From Viscum album (lineage: Eukaryota; Streptophyta; Magnoliopsida; Santalales; Viscaceae), in contig OY728122.1 of NCBI GenBank assembly GCA_963277665.1, positions 1,541,276,868 to 1,541,340,867 on the forward strand: DNA of 64,000 nt. Reading direction: 5' to 3'. Shown here piece after piece: positions 49,371 to 61,516 of the stretch. The first letter of the stretch is position 1. Each line of letters begins with the position of its first letter. The notes below the pieces were generated by a model. The model did not search any database, was not told where the DNA came from, and saw only the letters and a list, made by a program, of their open reading frames with translations. The translations under genes and the position numbers were made by a program.

Positions 49371-50795
49371 TAAATATAATTATAAATAAAAATAATTGTA
49401 AATATATTTATCTATATATATATAATATATAAAAATATAAAAATATAAAACATATTCTTTAGTTAAATATATTTATTATAATTTTATAATTATAAATTTT
49501 TTTAATTTTTTATTTATAATTATATAAATACTTTTAAAAAATAATTTTCATATCATTATATATTATTTATATATATAATAAATGTATATGAATATAGTAA
49601 ATATAATAATTTTTAAATAAATTTTCTATAAATTTCATTATTATTTAAATATCTATAATTATTTATTGATAATTATATAAAACTATTTTAGAAAATATTA
49701 GTTATTTATTTATAATTTTAAATACATAAATTTATACATATATTTAATATACATTTATGAATATATTTATTTATATTTATATTACAATTATTTTTTAACA
49801 CTATTAATGAATATTTAATTTTAAGTGCATGCATGTTAAAAATGATTGAAATTGAATAAATTAAAAATGAGTGCAGTTTAAAAATATTGAAAAAATCGAC
49901 ATGTTTTATTAATTAAATATAAATTAGCAAAAAATATAGAGATATATTGAAATAAATATTAATACATATTGAAAATATTAAAATATAGTAAATAAATTAA
50001 TAAATATATATATATATATTAAATAATAAAAATTGACTTAATTTACAAAAAAATAAAAAATCCAACATATTAAAAACTAATTAATAACAAACTATAATAA
50101 AATTAAAAATAAATAAATAAAATTTACTACCATTAAAAACATGATATATTATATGAATCATGTTATAATGAAATTCTAAAATGAATTCTAAAATTTGAGT
50201 AAATTTCATAAATATTTTTCCTTTGTGTTTCTATATAAGATTTCATTAATTTCATAAATATTTGTGTGTGTTCATTGTATATAAAAATGCATTAATTACA
50301 TTATATAAAATTAATATAACACACACTTGATCTAGTTTATGTTGAAAAATCAAACGATATTCAATTATGTCAATTACTCGAGGCAATTAGTGAGTATTTT
50401 TAATTCATATTAATTTTTAATTATAATCCATCATTCACAAATACATGAAAATTTAATGTTAAGAATATTTTTTATTATATTAATATTATTTATATACATT
50501 CATATATATGTATATATATATATTTAATATATTCTATTTGTTAACATTATCAGTAATTATTTAATTAACAAAATGATTAATATTTTTCTAAATTTATTAT
50601 TTTTATTTTTTATTTTTTATTTTGATTTTACACACACACACATATATATATATATTTAATATATACAATTTATTAGTATTTTTAATTTATAAGTAGCGTA
50701 ATCAATTTATTCATTTTTATTAATAATTATTTAATTAATAAATATTTTAATATTTTTAACAAACTATTTTTTTAATTATTTAATCATTTTATTTT
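49371..50795. repeat. Extremely AT-rich low-complexity block in the CACTA element
   Basis: Almost pure A and T with many TA runs (for example around 50,001-50,020, 50,505-50,525, 50,641-50,660) and a short CA run at 50,628-50,642. There is no coding potential. Confidence 0.8.
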
Positions 50796-51106
50796 ACTCG
50801 AACCTTTATCAATGATAAAAAATGATGACAAAGGATCCCTTTATGAGTGAAAAAAATAAATCACTAATAAGGGGTACCCTTTATGAAGGCTAAAAGTAAT
50901 GTAATGATAAATGGTACCCTTTATCAGTGCTAAAAAAAGCACTCATAAAGGGTACCCTTTATCATCACTATAAAAAAATAATTGTTAATGCATAATTTAT
51001 ATTAGTGCTAAAAAGTGATTATAATATGTACCATTTATCTATGCTAATTGTAGAAGTGATAAAGGTTCCATTTATCTGTTCTTTTTGAGAGCACTAATAA
51101 AGGCTA
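50796..51106. repeat. CACTA right subterminal repeats
   Basis: Many alternating copies of a GGTACCCTTTATCAGTGCT-like motif and its reverse complement. One pair (50,913-50,931 and 50,938-50,956) forms a near-perfect hairpin with 19-base arms and a six-A loop. Confidence 0.8.
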
Positions 51107-51136
51107 ACACTGTTAAATGCCTGTTTTGTAGTAGTG
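51107..51136 (-). repeat. CACTA right terminal inverted repeat
   Basis: The minus strand reads CACTACTACAAAACAGGCAT and continues TTAACAGTGTT. It pairs with 39,504-39,533. Confidence 0.88.
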
Positions 51137-51397
51137 ACATGAGCAACGTTCCCATTTTTCTGTGATCATTATGAAAATAAGGTAAGTAAAATTATATACT
51201 TCTCGAATTATAATTATATCATAAATACAATGTTATTTAATCACATGTACTTACATATGAAAATTTTGTGATGTAAAAAGAATCACATTGTGTAGGGGAG
51301 GCGGTAGTCCAAACATCCATGATTGATGTTATCAGCTTTTAGTGTGTGAAAAGGGTAATAAAGAAAACGATATATAATATTTACAGAAAGGTAATTA
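51137..51397. other. Y internal sequence between CACTA and SINE-like block
   Basis: AT-rich, no gene seen. An 83-base stretch ending at about 51,390 has no repeat partner that I noticed in the window. Confidence 0.3.
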
Positions 51398-51800
51398 TTT
51401 TTTTTGGAAAAGGGAATTCCCTTGGGTGGCCTTTTTGAACCCTCCACACAAGGAAACCCCCCTCCCCACGAAGAGGTCACTCCGGAGAGAGCCCCATCCG
51501 AGAAGGAGCCGTTGCTAGCCGAGATAGCAGATCATCCCGGAGGGTGACAACCCGGGCATCGATGGTTCGTCAAGAAATACGTCAGCATGGGTGGGTTGCG
51601 CCTCATTTTTCCCACCCAGTCAGAAACTGGGTGACCCGACAAGGCGAGTGGATCCTGGGGGAGAGGTTCTCCCTGAAAGCGGACTCCCAGTATTCGAACC
51701 CTGTACCTCCCAAAGAACGGTGTTGTTGTACCCCTCTCCTTCACCACTACCTCCCAAAGAACAGCGTTGTTCAATTCTACCCATCCATAACACATTCCAT
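51398..51800 (-). mobile_element. tRNA-derived SINE-like element
   Basis: This is a 0.4-kb GC-rich island in very AT-rich DNA. On the minus strand it has an A-box-like TAGTGGTGAAGG (51,749-51,738) and a B-box GGGTTCGAATAC (51,701-51,690), spaced as in an RNA polymerase III promoter, and ends in an A-run at about 51,397-51,405. Possible short duplicated flanks start GTAAT on both sides, too short to be decisive. The segment ACCTCCCAAAGAAC is present twice (about 51,706 and 51,749). Open frames through it on both strands are explained by GC content. Confidence 0.6.
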
Positions 51801-53275
51801 GTAATATGTGATTGTGTCACATTGTTTTGAGGAGGTAGTATTCCACACTTTTGTAAACAACATTATCATATTTACATAAAATGGAAAGCATGAAATTATG
51901 TGTTATATAACAATTACAAAAGTATTAAGATAACATAAAAGTCATATATATAATATAAAATCATTTTTTCTATCATAATTTCCAACAATGAGAGATGATA
52001 AACGATAAAACAAACAATTATCATTTTGTGAGGTAGTAGTTTGTCGTATACGAATGGTACAATCATCAACAATTTGGTTGAATTGTGTGTAGGTGTAGCT
52101 CTAAAACATTAAATAAAAACATATCAGTATATTGAGGATACTTATTTTGTTATGTAATAATATAATAATAATATTTAAGTTGTGGAAAATGAAAATAAAA
52201 CAAAAGAGCTTGATGATGTATGTTACCTCTTATTTGGGTAACTCCTTTTCGTTTGCATCAAATTACTTTCTTGGATGTATTTATTCCCAAAGGTAGGATT
52301 GTAGGATGAGGGGTGAGATTTTGGGATCTAATTTTAGTAATATTTGGGTGTGTAAAATGGCTTGATAGGTGTGAATACATGGGATTGGTGAGTTCCTTTT
52401 TACAGTGGAAAAGTGATATTCTGTAAATTTTGGAAACGGGAATTACAACCATGTTTTTACTATGAAAAGTGGTTAAAATAATGGTAAAAATACAATAAAA
52501 TGTAGTATAGGGTCTAAATATTTACATCCAATATATTTTCTATAGTATTCTGGGTAATTTTTTCCCTTATGTACAAGGTTTAGTCCCTTGCTAAGTTAAT
52601 TTTTCTCTTAATCATTGTAATTTATTTTAATCAAATTCACTAATCATTTTTGTCAAAAAATAAGTTTGACTTATTTTAAATTTTAAATTATTGTTATTAA
52701 AAAGGTGCAATACATTTTTCCAAATTACATTCACATAATTTTTATAAATCAATTTAAATTTAATCCTACATATGGGATAGGAAAGTGGGTTATTAAAGAT
52801 TTTGTTTTCAAAAGTTGGCTATGTTTTTATATCAAACATGAAAGTGAATTTGATTCAAATAACCTAAATTAAATTACTTGATAATCAATTTACCTATTTA
52901 AATTTTAAAACCAATAAAATTATAATTTATATTTGTAAATAAATTACATGAAAACATATTTTTGAATTAAAATTCAGTAATTTTCCCTATTCATCAAAAA
53001 ATGAAACATATTAAAAAATACCAAAAATTCACAATGATTTAATTTTGATGTTTTTATTTAAAAACAATGTTTATTTTTAAGTATAAATTTTTTAAAATTT
53101 CCAAAATTCAGATTTAAAATTGGTGCGTCATTAATAGCCGGTAAAAATGCCTTTATAAAAATATAGATTTTTATGTGTAAAATTTGGTTTGTTTCTTATG
53201 TTATGGCTATAAAACCTGTTTAAAAAATGTAAAAAATATTTTATTGAATAAATAACTTATAAAGTTTATTTAAAA
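51801..53275. other. Y internal sequence and probable start of its right LTR
   Basis: AT-rich with no recognisable gene. The minus-strand frame at 52,258-52,452 has no domain. The right LTR of Y probably starts somewhere here, but its partner sequence lies outside the window, so I cannot place the edge, and I see no clear primer-binding site. Confidence 0.4.
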
Positions 53276-53805
53276 CATTAATCAAGAGTGTTTTTTTAAT
53301 TTATTGAAGTAAAATTGTGTTTGTACATAGAAGAAGAGATTTCTTAGAAAAGTAATTTATTTATTTTCGAGTAGTTATTTCTTTCACTTATACTATTTTA
53401 TAATCAAAGGATTAATTTCATATCTATGTATAAATAAAATTTTTACAAATTATTTAACATTATTTATGACTTCCATTATAATGGGCAGGTGGAAGCTATA
53501 ATCAGATTTTATTAATAATATTCATAGTATATTGTAGTTCAGTAAAACATAGCCTTATGTGTTACAAAAACTATCAAAGGGACTCAGTATTGTGTGTAAT
53601 AAAATCCAAATATAGTGTTGAGTTTACCAAAATCTAACCTAAGTGTTATCTATAGTGCATGATTATCTTGGTGTTTCAAATAATGCTATCCAAAATTAGT
53701 GATTTTATATATAAAAGGTTATATTTTTTGTTTTGTGAAATGAAAATTATGTAAAAGAATAAATTAACACGAAAAAAATATTTCACAATACCTCATGGTG
53801 TTACA
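53276..53805 (-). repeat. Right LTR of Y (visible homologous part)
   Basis: It aligns with 1-149 and then 34,912-35,265 in order, skipping X exactly. It ends on + with GTTACA. This uninterrupted copy is what defines the X insertion site. It extends further left by an unknown length. Confidence 0.72.
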
Positions 53806-54560
53806 ATTTTATCAAGTTATTCATTCATATAATAAATGCATAATTTATTCTCAATTTCCTCATAAATAGTTTGATTTTGTACATGTGAAATAAGAGTAGT
53901 TTAGTATTCTAAACTAAGAGATCCTCTAGTTTGGATATGTGAATCTTGTTGGCTAATAGTATTATTAATATCAAAAAAAAATTTCAGCCATTAATTCCAC
54001 TATATTTTATTTTTAGAATCATTTACATTACTGGTAAAATATAATTCAAAATCAACCACAACCTGATCATTCCCTATTTTCTAGAATATGTATTTTTCTT
54101 TATCGAACTGTTTCGAATTAAACTATAAAAAATTCACCTATTTTCTATAGATTTTCAACATTTTTGATATCTGAACACTCTAATATCTTGTGTTCATTTT
54201 TTCTCCAACATTTATACTAATTACTATTGAAAATATAACTTAAAAGGATCAATCATCTGCTCATTCATTAAACTAGTCGAGATTTATGATCCTTATATTA
54301 ATGTTAAAAAAGATTCCATATACTTTGAATTATTTGACATATTGATTTTTGTAGTACCACATTTTATATAGAGTTTTTTGTCTCTTAGGTCTCAATAAAA
54401 AACTATTATAAATTTTCATAGCACTACACATGACTTATATCTAAAATAAATAAAAAAGTTTATTTTTAGCAGGAATAGTTAATCCCATATGCATAATACA
54501 TTTGTTTCAATCTATCATACATACCATTTTGTTGAGCAGTGTATGAGGTGTCATATTGAG
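53806..54560 (-). pseudogene. W integrase remnant (copia)
   Basis: A minus-strand motif TAQQNGM at 54,541-54,523, preceded by a SY-like residue pair, is the decayed copia integrase TPQQNG region before the catalytic Glu. The remaining sequence to 53,806 is the right length for the integrase C-terminus but too degraded to read. No RT or RNase H follows, because the element is cut at the Y boundary. Confidence 0.6.
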
Positions 54561-57529
54561 GTTTTATTCCATGAATTACTAATTATCTAGCAAATGAATT
54601 GGATGTGTACTCCCTTTCATCATCATAAATCATCTTCTTGATATAGTTACCAAGTCCTTTCCCAACTTTTCTTTTTAAAAGTTTACACATATAAAGGACC
54701 TATAATTTTTTCATAAAAAAGAGAACATTAGTCATATGCCAATAGTAAAAAATGAACGTAATAAATAAAAATAATACTTGGTTGAATTGATCCCCATATG
54801 AACACACACATATGAATTTATAAGTTCTAATGTTCTAGTTTATTGAATATAAATTGTCTTAGGGGTCTCTTTGACCATCATTCATTTTTAGTATATATCA
54901 CAAACTGATTCTCTACCCATTTTTAGTTTGACAAGGACTCTCACAAACTCATATATATAAATATTGATTGTATTTTTCCAACCAACATGGTCACATCTTC
55001 TATATCATAAATAATAATCATACTTGGATCTCATATAAAATGAATTGGATTGGACACCAATTTAAAAAATGTTCCAACTTTTTCATCATGTATTTTGATA
55101 ACAATTCTATATTTTCAAGTCTTGATAATGCATGAGTTATTTTGAAAATCCATCATTTATTTTATCCTATAATTTTCCAACACTGAAAATTGTATTTTCG
55201 TCCTTCAAAAAAACACATTTGTGGATTTGAATCCTTTTGACATAATCTGAGTAGTTCCAACACCATTGATTTTCATAGAGTTACCATTTACAAATTAAAC
55301 TACCCACATTCATGATGTTTCATATATTTAGAGATTTTGATGTCTCGTATTAGGGTTGATGAACACCCATAGTCAAATATCTACATTTTCTTTCTATTTC
55401 TTGACATTAGTTACAATTATACTATGAATTAATTCTCTTCTTTATTATTATTTTTGTCTTATATCATTATTTATTTATAGAAGAACTAGAGAAGGAAATT
55501 TTTTAGACACTTATCATCATAATTATCTAGTGTCTCAAATATTTCATAGACTTACTTCAGAATTTCTATCCTATTCTATGTAGGTATACCTAAAAAAAAT
55601 TTGTTCCTAACTATTTTCTTTAGATATTGGTTCTTTTTTAGTAAAATCATCTCCCTATTCATTGATGTATTGTTCCTGGTGAGGGCATGATGTGATAGAA
55701 TGTGAGATATTTTTAACCAAAAATACCATTTTATTGATAATATCTATATAATCTAAATATTCTTATAAATCCATTACTCTATAGAGAAAATTACATTCCA
55801 AATTGTAGCCTTTCCTATCAATATTATTTTAGGTTTTCTTATAATTCAAGGATTCTGATTTTTATTGAATTATACTATATTAAATAGATTTAGAAGAGTT
55901 TTTCTAATCATATTTCATGATCTATATTTATAGATGTTTCTAGTTAGGACCTATACCATTAAGAAAAATAGTTTCATGTTTTCAAACAATTTCACATATA
56001 GGGTAAGCCTCAGTGTGATAGTGTTATCAAAGTTTATAAATGATTGATCTATGAATTAAATAGATTTTATAAAGTCTTACTTCACCATTTTTATCTCCTT
56101 TTCATCCATAAGAATTTTTTTCCATATTTCCCATTTATTGCTCTTTTAAATTTATCTTTTCTTCAAGATTCTTCTTGATCTTATCATTCCCATAAGTCTT
56201 ATTCATGAATTTATTGAGCTTTTCAATGAGTTCAATCATAATTTTTTGAGATTGTTAATTTTCTTCATATTTCTTTCCATATTCTTTCTTGAAAGTTTTA
56301 ACACCCTTATTCAATTTATTATTTTTCTCAAGGCAAGCATTTAACTCTTATATGAGAATATTCTTAATATAATTCTCTTTATAACATTCCTCATCACTAT
56401 TTGTGGTGGTTTTTTATTCTTTCACATGATACATAATGTTTTTAACCTTTTTAGGAAAATTATATTTATTTTGGATCCTAGAGGAAAAGCCTTACTCTTC
56501 TTCTCTACTCATCAAGGATCTCATTTTTCATCTTTGAAATCATTTATTGTTATCACTTTTGGTTTTCACTGATTTATATCCTTTTTCCTGTTCTTATATT
56601 GTGTATTTTTTCTTTTTCATCTACATTAAACTTAAAGTTTTTCTTATTTTTATAGTTGATGATAAAGTGTAAAATGACACAACATGTAAAACATTTGAAG
56701 GGATTTTTCCCTTTATATTCAATCATTCGTTTTCTGATTTTTTTGGAGATAAGATACATGGTTATCTTGATTTCATCATGCATATCATTATCATTATCAC
56801 CAGACCCACTATATTTAGTAGGTTTTACTTCTTTTAACTTTATAATTTTCATTACTTAAAAATCCATCTCATATTTCACTTTATTTTTAAATGCAGGTGT
56901 ATTTATCATTTCATGTATAATTAGAATATATTTAAGCTCATCTAATGATAGATCCTCTTAATCTCCTATCGCACAATTTTAGGATCATATATATCTTTTA
57001 TGTTCCTTATGAGTTTTTTCCATAATATAATCGTATATTTTTTAAACATATATTCTTATTTCTTTCATAATCTCATTTCAAATAGTGAATTTGTCATCAA
57101 TGGATTCTTCTACAATCAATTTTATATATTTAAAACTGCTTCTCCAAATTTTTCATCTTAGTTTCATTCCCATTTACATTTACATTAAAATTCTTTCATG
57201 TTTATACCCAATCTCTTTAGAAGTTTTTTCTCCATCCAATTTTTTAAATACATTCATATAGAGTGACATAAAAACTGAATTATTAGCTTTTCCATCAATA
57301 TAAAGGCTTATTTTATCATCAAATTTTATTTTCTAACCCCTTTGAATGAGTGGAAATACCAAAATAGATGCATCAAGAATTTTAAGACACAAGTAAATCA
57401 TATATGACAACATTTTATTATTAGTTACATGGAAATTCATTACTTTGAATATGGGACACCTACTATTCATAGAGTTTATATTTTCAATCTTCATACACAC
57501 TCAAAAAAATTAACATAGGGAACCTTATA
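54561..57529 (-). pseudogene. W gag and protease remnant (copia)
   Basis: In order on the minus strand: a gag zinc-knuckle remnant FKCFTC near 56,700-56,680 whose later His is present but final Cys is lost; a protease active-site remnant DYGCSS at 55,374-55,357 (family Asp-Ser-Gly, so the central Ser is changed to Tyr); and the pre-integrase region toward 54,600. The longest open stretch (56,852-56,574) covers the gag part near the knuckle. Frame breaks are frequent. Confidence 0.65.
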
Positions 57530-57542
57530 CTCTTATACCAAT
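57530..57542 (-). promoter_or_regulatory. Primer-binding site of W
   Basis: The minus strand reads ATTGGTATAAGAG, one change from the usual tRNA-iMet-type ATTGGTATCAGAG. Confidence 0.75.
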
Positions 57543-58149
57543 TGAAATTACTAGATAATTGAATGGATAAACTATTCAGGAGGTACTGAAATAATTTATC
57601 TAAAATTATTATTTTTCATAAGAAACTAACTATAATTACTAGCTAGGTTCTAATTCTATCACTTAAATTGTAACATTTCTCCTTGGATAGAAAATAAATA
57701 ATAATAACAAGGAGAACATAAGTTTTTACAAGGTTCAACCTTAATGTTAGAGCCTACTCTTTAATACATAGATTTTATATCTAGTGTCATAAATTTACAA
57801 CCAATATCTTTTTGTAAGTTAAAGTTGTTTAGGCTAGTTATTACCTAAAGACCGATGATTCATAGCACAAGAAATCATCCTATAGGTTCTACAATATCAA
57901 AATTGTTATGATAAAACAAAATCCACCACATGAGAAATACCTTCAGTAAGTATAGGTTATTTTAAAAATTAATGAGTGATAATCGTCTTTTAACCAGTAT
58001 ATTGAATGAAAAAAACCACATGCCCACATCTTCAAGAAATATAACCAAGAAATTATACTGAGAGAGAAACCTATAAACCAACTTTCCCACTATATAAAAA
58101 CCATTTTCTATTTCCACTTATTCTTATTCTTTTTCTCCTTGAATAAACA
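57543..58149 (-). repeat. W 5' LTR (probable, 607 bp)
   Basis: The inner edge is fixed by the primer-binding site (TGAAATTAC on +). The outer edge is set at ATAAACA (58,149) because that gives a TG start on the minus strand; this is a guess, as the partner LTR is outside the window. No coding signal. Confidence 0.45.
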
Positions 58150-58846
58150 ATATTTTTTTAGGATACCCATAGTTTACGAGTAACGTCCTTCCACCGACAC
58201 AATTAGTTCACAATGCAAGAGACATCTTTCAAATTTTAAAACCAAAATTCTGAAATATCACCAAAATCAACATTGAACCACCAAAAACCCACCTCGATCC
58301 ACACCATAGGGAGAACTCGAACCAGACGACACCTCCATCATCATATCACCGATCTGACATCGCATCACCATCGCTTATATCATGCATTCTAGTCAATAAA
58401 GTCATTATCCTCACCTTTGTAGAACTGCCGACCATATCTCCAACGTTTACCACAAAAACATAAAAAATAATCATAGTATCATTGCCTCACCTGGTAAAAC
58501 CAGACCACCATCAATATCATTGTTCGAGCTGAAGCCAACCTCGCTGTTGACGATCTAATCGTCATCACTATAAACCTACCGAGGCCGCCTACTTAGACAC
58601 ACATCCCAAAAACCATAAAGAACTCCACACATCTCCACCTTGGAGAAAATGAAGGACTCCTAGATCCAGATCAGAGAAAAATCATGTATTTTTAGGATGA
58701 AAAAGTGATTATAACCTCTGGGAATCGTTAACGCAAAATAAATCCAACCCAGGCACAACAATCACAAACAACCTCGAAGCCACCAAACAAATATCAGGAA
58801 AAAAAACACAGGACAAAACCCATCCAGAAACATTCCCAAAAAGGAT
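58150..58846. other. Unassigned, less AT-rich block between W and Z2
   Basis: Base composition changes clearly here, with many CG dinucleotides and CACC/CATC runs on +. There is no open frame above 60 codons and no repeat partner in the window. It could be host DNA, a plant LINE 5' region or part of a longer W LTR. I do not recognise it. Confidence 0.4.
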
Positions 58847-61020
58847 TGTATGACAACCATGCTTTTTATTACAACTTAAACATGACTCATTACATAAAAA
58901 TTCACTTGATACAACAAAGAAGATTGAGAGGTTTAGTGTCTTTGGGGCTTAGGATCATTACATAAAAACGTAAAACATGAAATAAAACATATTTATTGAA
59001 AACTTCCTTTACATGACCACTATATTCCCTCGTACTTAGCATTTCATGGGATAACCATAGGACATGCATAAGAAAAGGGTGAGCTATAAAGCCCAGTAAG
59101 GGAGTACACATGGAATAACATGAGGAGTGCAATACATTTTAGACAATAGGCATATCAATATAGAATAAAAAAAACATGAACATAAAGCATGATAAAGCAT
59201 GATAATCATAACATGGAGATGTGGCAACAACACTTAACATGGATTTAGCATGAGCCAATGCTCATTGCACATAAAGCAGGAGTAAACCCTCATTGCACAT
59301 GAAGAAAGAGTAAACCCTCATTGCAATTGAATTAGAATGAGTAAACACTCATTTCACATGACGTATCATGATACTATACTTTACCCAATGCATTGGAGCA
59401 CTATAAGGGCGCACCCCTCTTAAACATTTCATTTCATGCATAAGTGTGCCACATGGATCATAAAACATGGATTCATAAAATATAATCACTTATTACACGA
59501 TAAAGGAATGTGGAATTCATACATGAAACTTTACAATCAATAAGTAAATGTGCATAAAGGTGAATACCCTTCATGGGGAAATGGGAGTGGTATTCACTAC
59601 ACAATGACATTGGCTTAGAAAATCGGTGCGATTTCGGCAGCGTAACGACGTGACATAAGAATTCATAAAAAAGGTTTATGAGAGAGAAAGGGGTTCCTCA
59701 TCATGTTTACATGTAATAGATAGTAAGGAGGTCATATATATACATGTCCCAACAATTTAAATGGAATTTAGATTCATGATACAAAAGTATTGCTTGAATG
59801 TAAAAGAAGAGAGAGATGTTCCTTTCGGAATTTCAGCATAGTAATAGGAGTACATGGGAGGCATTTAATGAGAGAGAAATGGGTCTCCCATCATTCAAAC
59901 AATAAGAGGGAAGTATGGGGGAGGTGCGAAACCATACCCCAACATTCATAATTGAAATTAAAAGGGCAATACAACTTAATGAAAATTGACAAAAATGAGA
60001 AAGGAACAAAAAAACCCTTACTTAGAATTGTGCTTCCAAAGGCTAGAGAGAGGCTTGTGAGAGGATTCTTGGGAGCTTGGGGTACCTTGGGAGGATTCTA
60101 GAGAGAATAGGGAAGAGGTTAGACGAACTCCAGGGTATTTTAGTGAGGAGGAAGTGGGATATTGGGTGGGTTTATATAGGAAAGGTGATGAAATTCTTTA
60201 TTATTTTGGTTTGGGACCCCTTATATTAAATTAATCCAAACCACAAACCATCCCATGGTTTTTGCCCATGGTTTCTGGAAAAGGAAATAGGAAAATAATA
60301 TTTTACAAGGCCAAGGTCTGAACTTATTAAAATATTAGGGTTGCTTATGTGGAGGTGAGTCACACTCCCATGGAAATTAATTTAAAAAGTCAAAGTGTTG
60401 AATCTATCTTGAGGGGTTCATTAATGCTTTGAAAAGTAAGTCAAACAAATCCAAAACCTCATTATTTTAATAATAAAACATATATTTTCCGAACATAAGG
60501 ATTATGGTATTTTATTACATCACCATTGGGTCATTATGATGTCATAAAACACATTATATATTTAAATGGTATTTAATTTTTACCCAAAAATTTGACTGTC
60601 TCAGAAAATTATGAAAAATTCACCGTTGGATAATTTCGACATCCTAATTAAAGAAATTACATTTATTGTATCTAAAAAATTCTAAATATGTTAATTTTCT
60701 CTTTTAAAATAAAAACCAACATTTATCGAAAATTCACGGGTTTTGACAGAAATGGCTTTCAAACCTTAATAAAAATTTTAATTGCATTCATAAAATTATA
60801 ATATCATTTATATTTAATAAAAATTAATTTAATATTAAATAATAATATTTTATTAAAATATTATTTAATTCAAAAATCCCTTAATTTAATAAAATTGAAT
60901 TCTTAATTAAATATTAACTAAAAACACCATTTGTCCTTTAAAAACTATTTAAAATGTATCAAAAATGACAAGAAATTATATTAATTATTATATTAAAAAA
61001 TAATGTACATGAACATAATA

Positions 61021-61290
61021 CTACTTATTTGTTACATAACCCCTTAAAACAGACGCATAATACCTAAAGGTAAGGTGTGCGATGGTGACAGACTCTTGGG
61101 GTGGCTCAGATAACATCGCTCGAGTGATAATTTCAATCAACTTCCACTTTTCCCGAAGACAGTCACGTTCGAGCTTGACATAATGAAGCTCAGCCTGGGC
61201 ATGGTCAAGGGTGATGCCCAAAGACGCCACCTCTTTTCTGAGCTCCAACAAATGGGCTTCATATGGGGCAATTCTACTGGATGAGGCCAT
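61021..61290 (-). CDS. Small conserved ORF in Z2 LTR (about 89 codons)
   Basis: The ATG is at 61,288-61,290, 50 nt downstream of the LTR TATA box. The product starts MASSSRIAPYEAHLLELR and shares helix segments with the Z copy (HLLELRKEVASLG, AELHYVKLERD, REKWK, then a PPQE motif). It is predicted helical and probably a short coiled coil. The frame is open although the element has been mutating. I do not know the family. It could be a translated leader ORF or a conserved RNA or DNA element that happens to stay open. Confidence 0.5.
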   Translation of the reverse strand: MASSSRIAPYEAHLLELRKEVASLGITLDHAQAELHYVKLERDCLREKWKLIEIITRAMLSEPPQESVTIAHLTFRYYASVLRGYVTNK

Positions 61291-61330
61291 CACTTCCTTT
61301 GTTTGAGTAAAATTGGGTTCATTAAAGCAT

Positions 61331-61340
61331 TATATTTATA
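61331..61340 (-). promoter_or_regulatory. TATA box of Z2 LTR
   Basis: The minus strand reads TATAAATATA, identical to both Z LTRs. Confidence 0.7.
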
Positions 61341-61497
61341 CTAATCATGTGATCACTGTTCAACGACTATATTAACAACGATCACAATTCTTAACATAAA
61401 CCAAAGAAGTTGACATCTAATAAAAACATTTTTTTATAAAGATACATTTAACAGGATCAAGTGGGATTTTCCATTAATGAAACTTTGGGTCATTACA

Positions 61498-61516
61498 ATA
61501 TTCTCCCCTTAAGAAA
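61498..61516 (-). promoter_or_regulatory. Polypurine tract of Z2
   Basis: The minus strand reads TTAAGGGGAGAATAT directly before TGTAATGACCC. Confidence 0.82.

Larger units (their letters stand above)
39504..51136 (-). mobile_element. CACTA (En/Spm) DNA transposon, 11.6 kb
   Basis: Terminal inverted repeats begin CACTACTA at both ends, 39,504-39,533 and 51,107-51,136, about 24 of 30 positions paired. Flanking triplets are gca and aca, a near-match for the 3-bp target duplication of CACTA elements. Subterminal repeats with a CTTTATCAGTGCT-like motif occur inside both ends. The interior holds a decayed TNP2-type transposase on the minus strand, a tandem array and a very AT-rich block. The transposase is broken, so the copy could move only if helped. 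Confidence 0.88.
58847..61497 (-). repeat. Z2 3' LTR (about 2.65 kb)
   Basis: On the minus strand it begins TGTAATGACCC at 61,497. The outer edge aligns with the outer edge of the Z LTR near 58,847 within a few bases. Apart from the small ORF at 61,021-61,290 it has no gene; a frame at 58,902-59,132 has no counterpart in Z. Confidence 0.85.

Noticed and set aside
51532..51830. Overlapping open frames on both strands (66-87 codons) in the GC-rich block
   Set aside because: The block is explained by a SINE-like element with pol III boxes. Open frames on several strands at once follow from low stop-codon density in GC-rich sequence.
58082..58105. CTATATAAAAACC on the plus strand as a promoter of a plus-strand gene
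   Set aside because: No plus-strand coding sequence follows; it lies in the probable W LTR.
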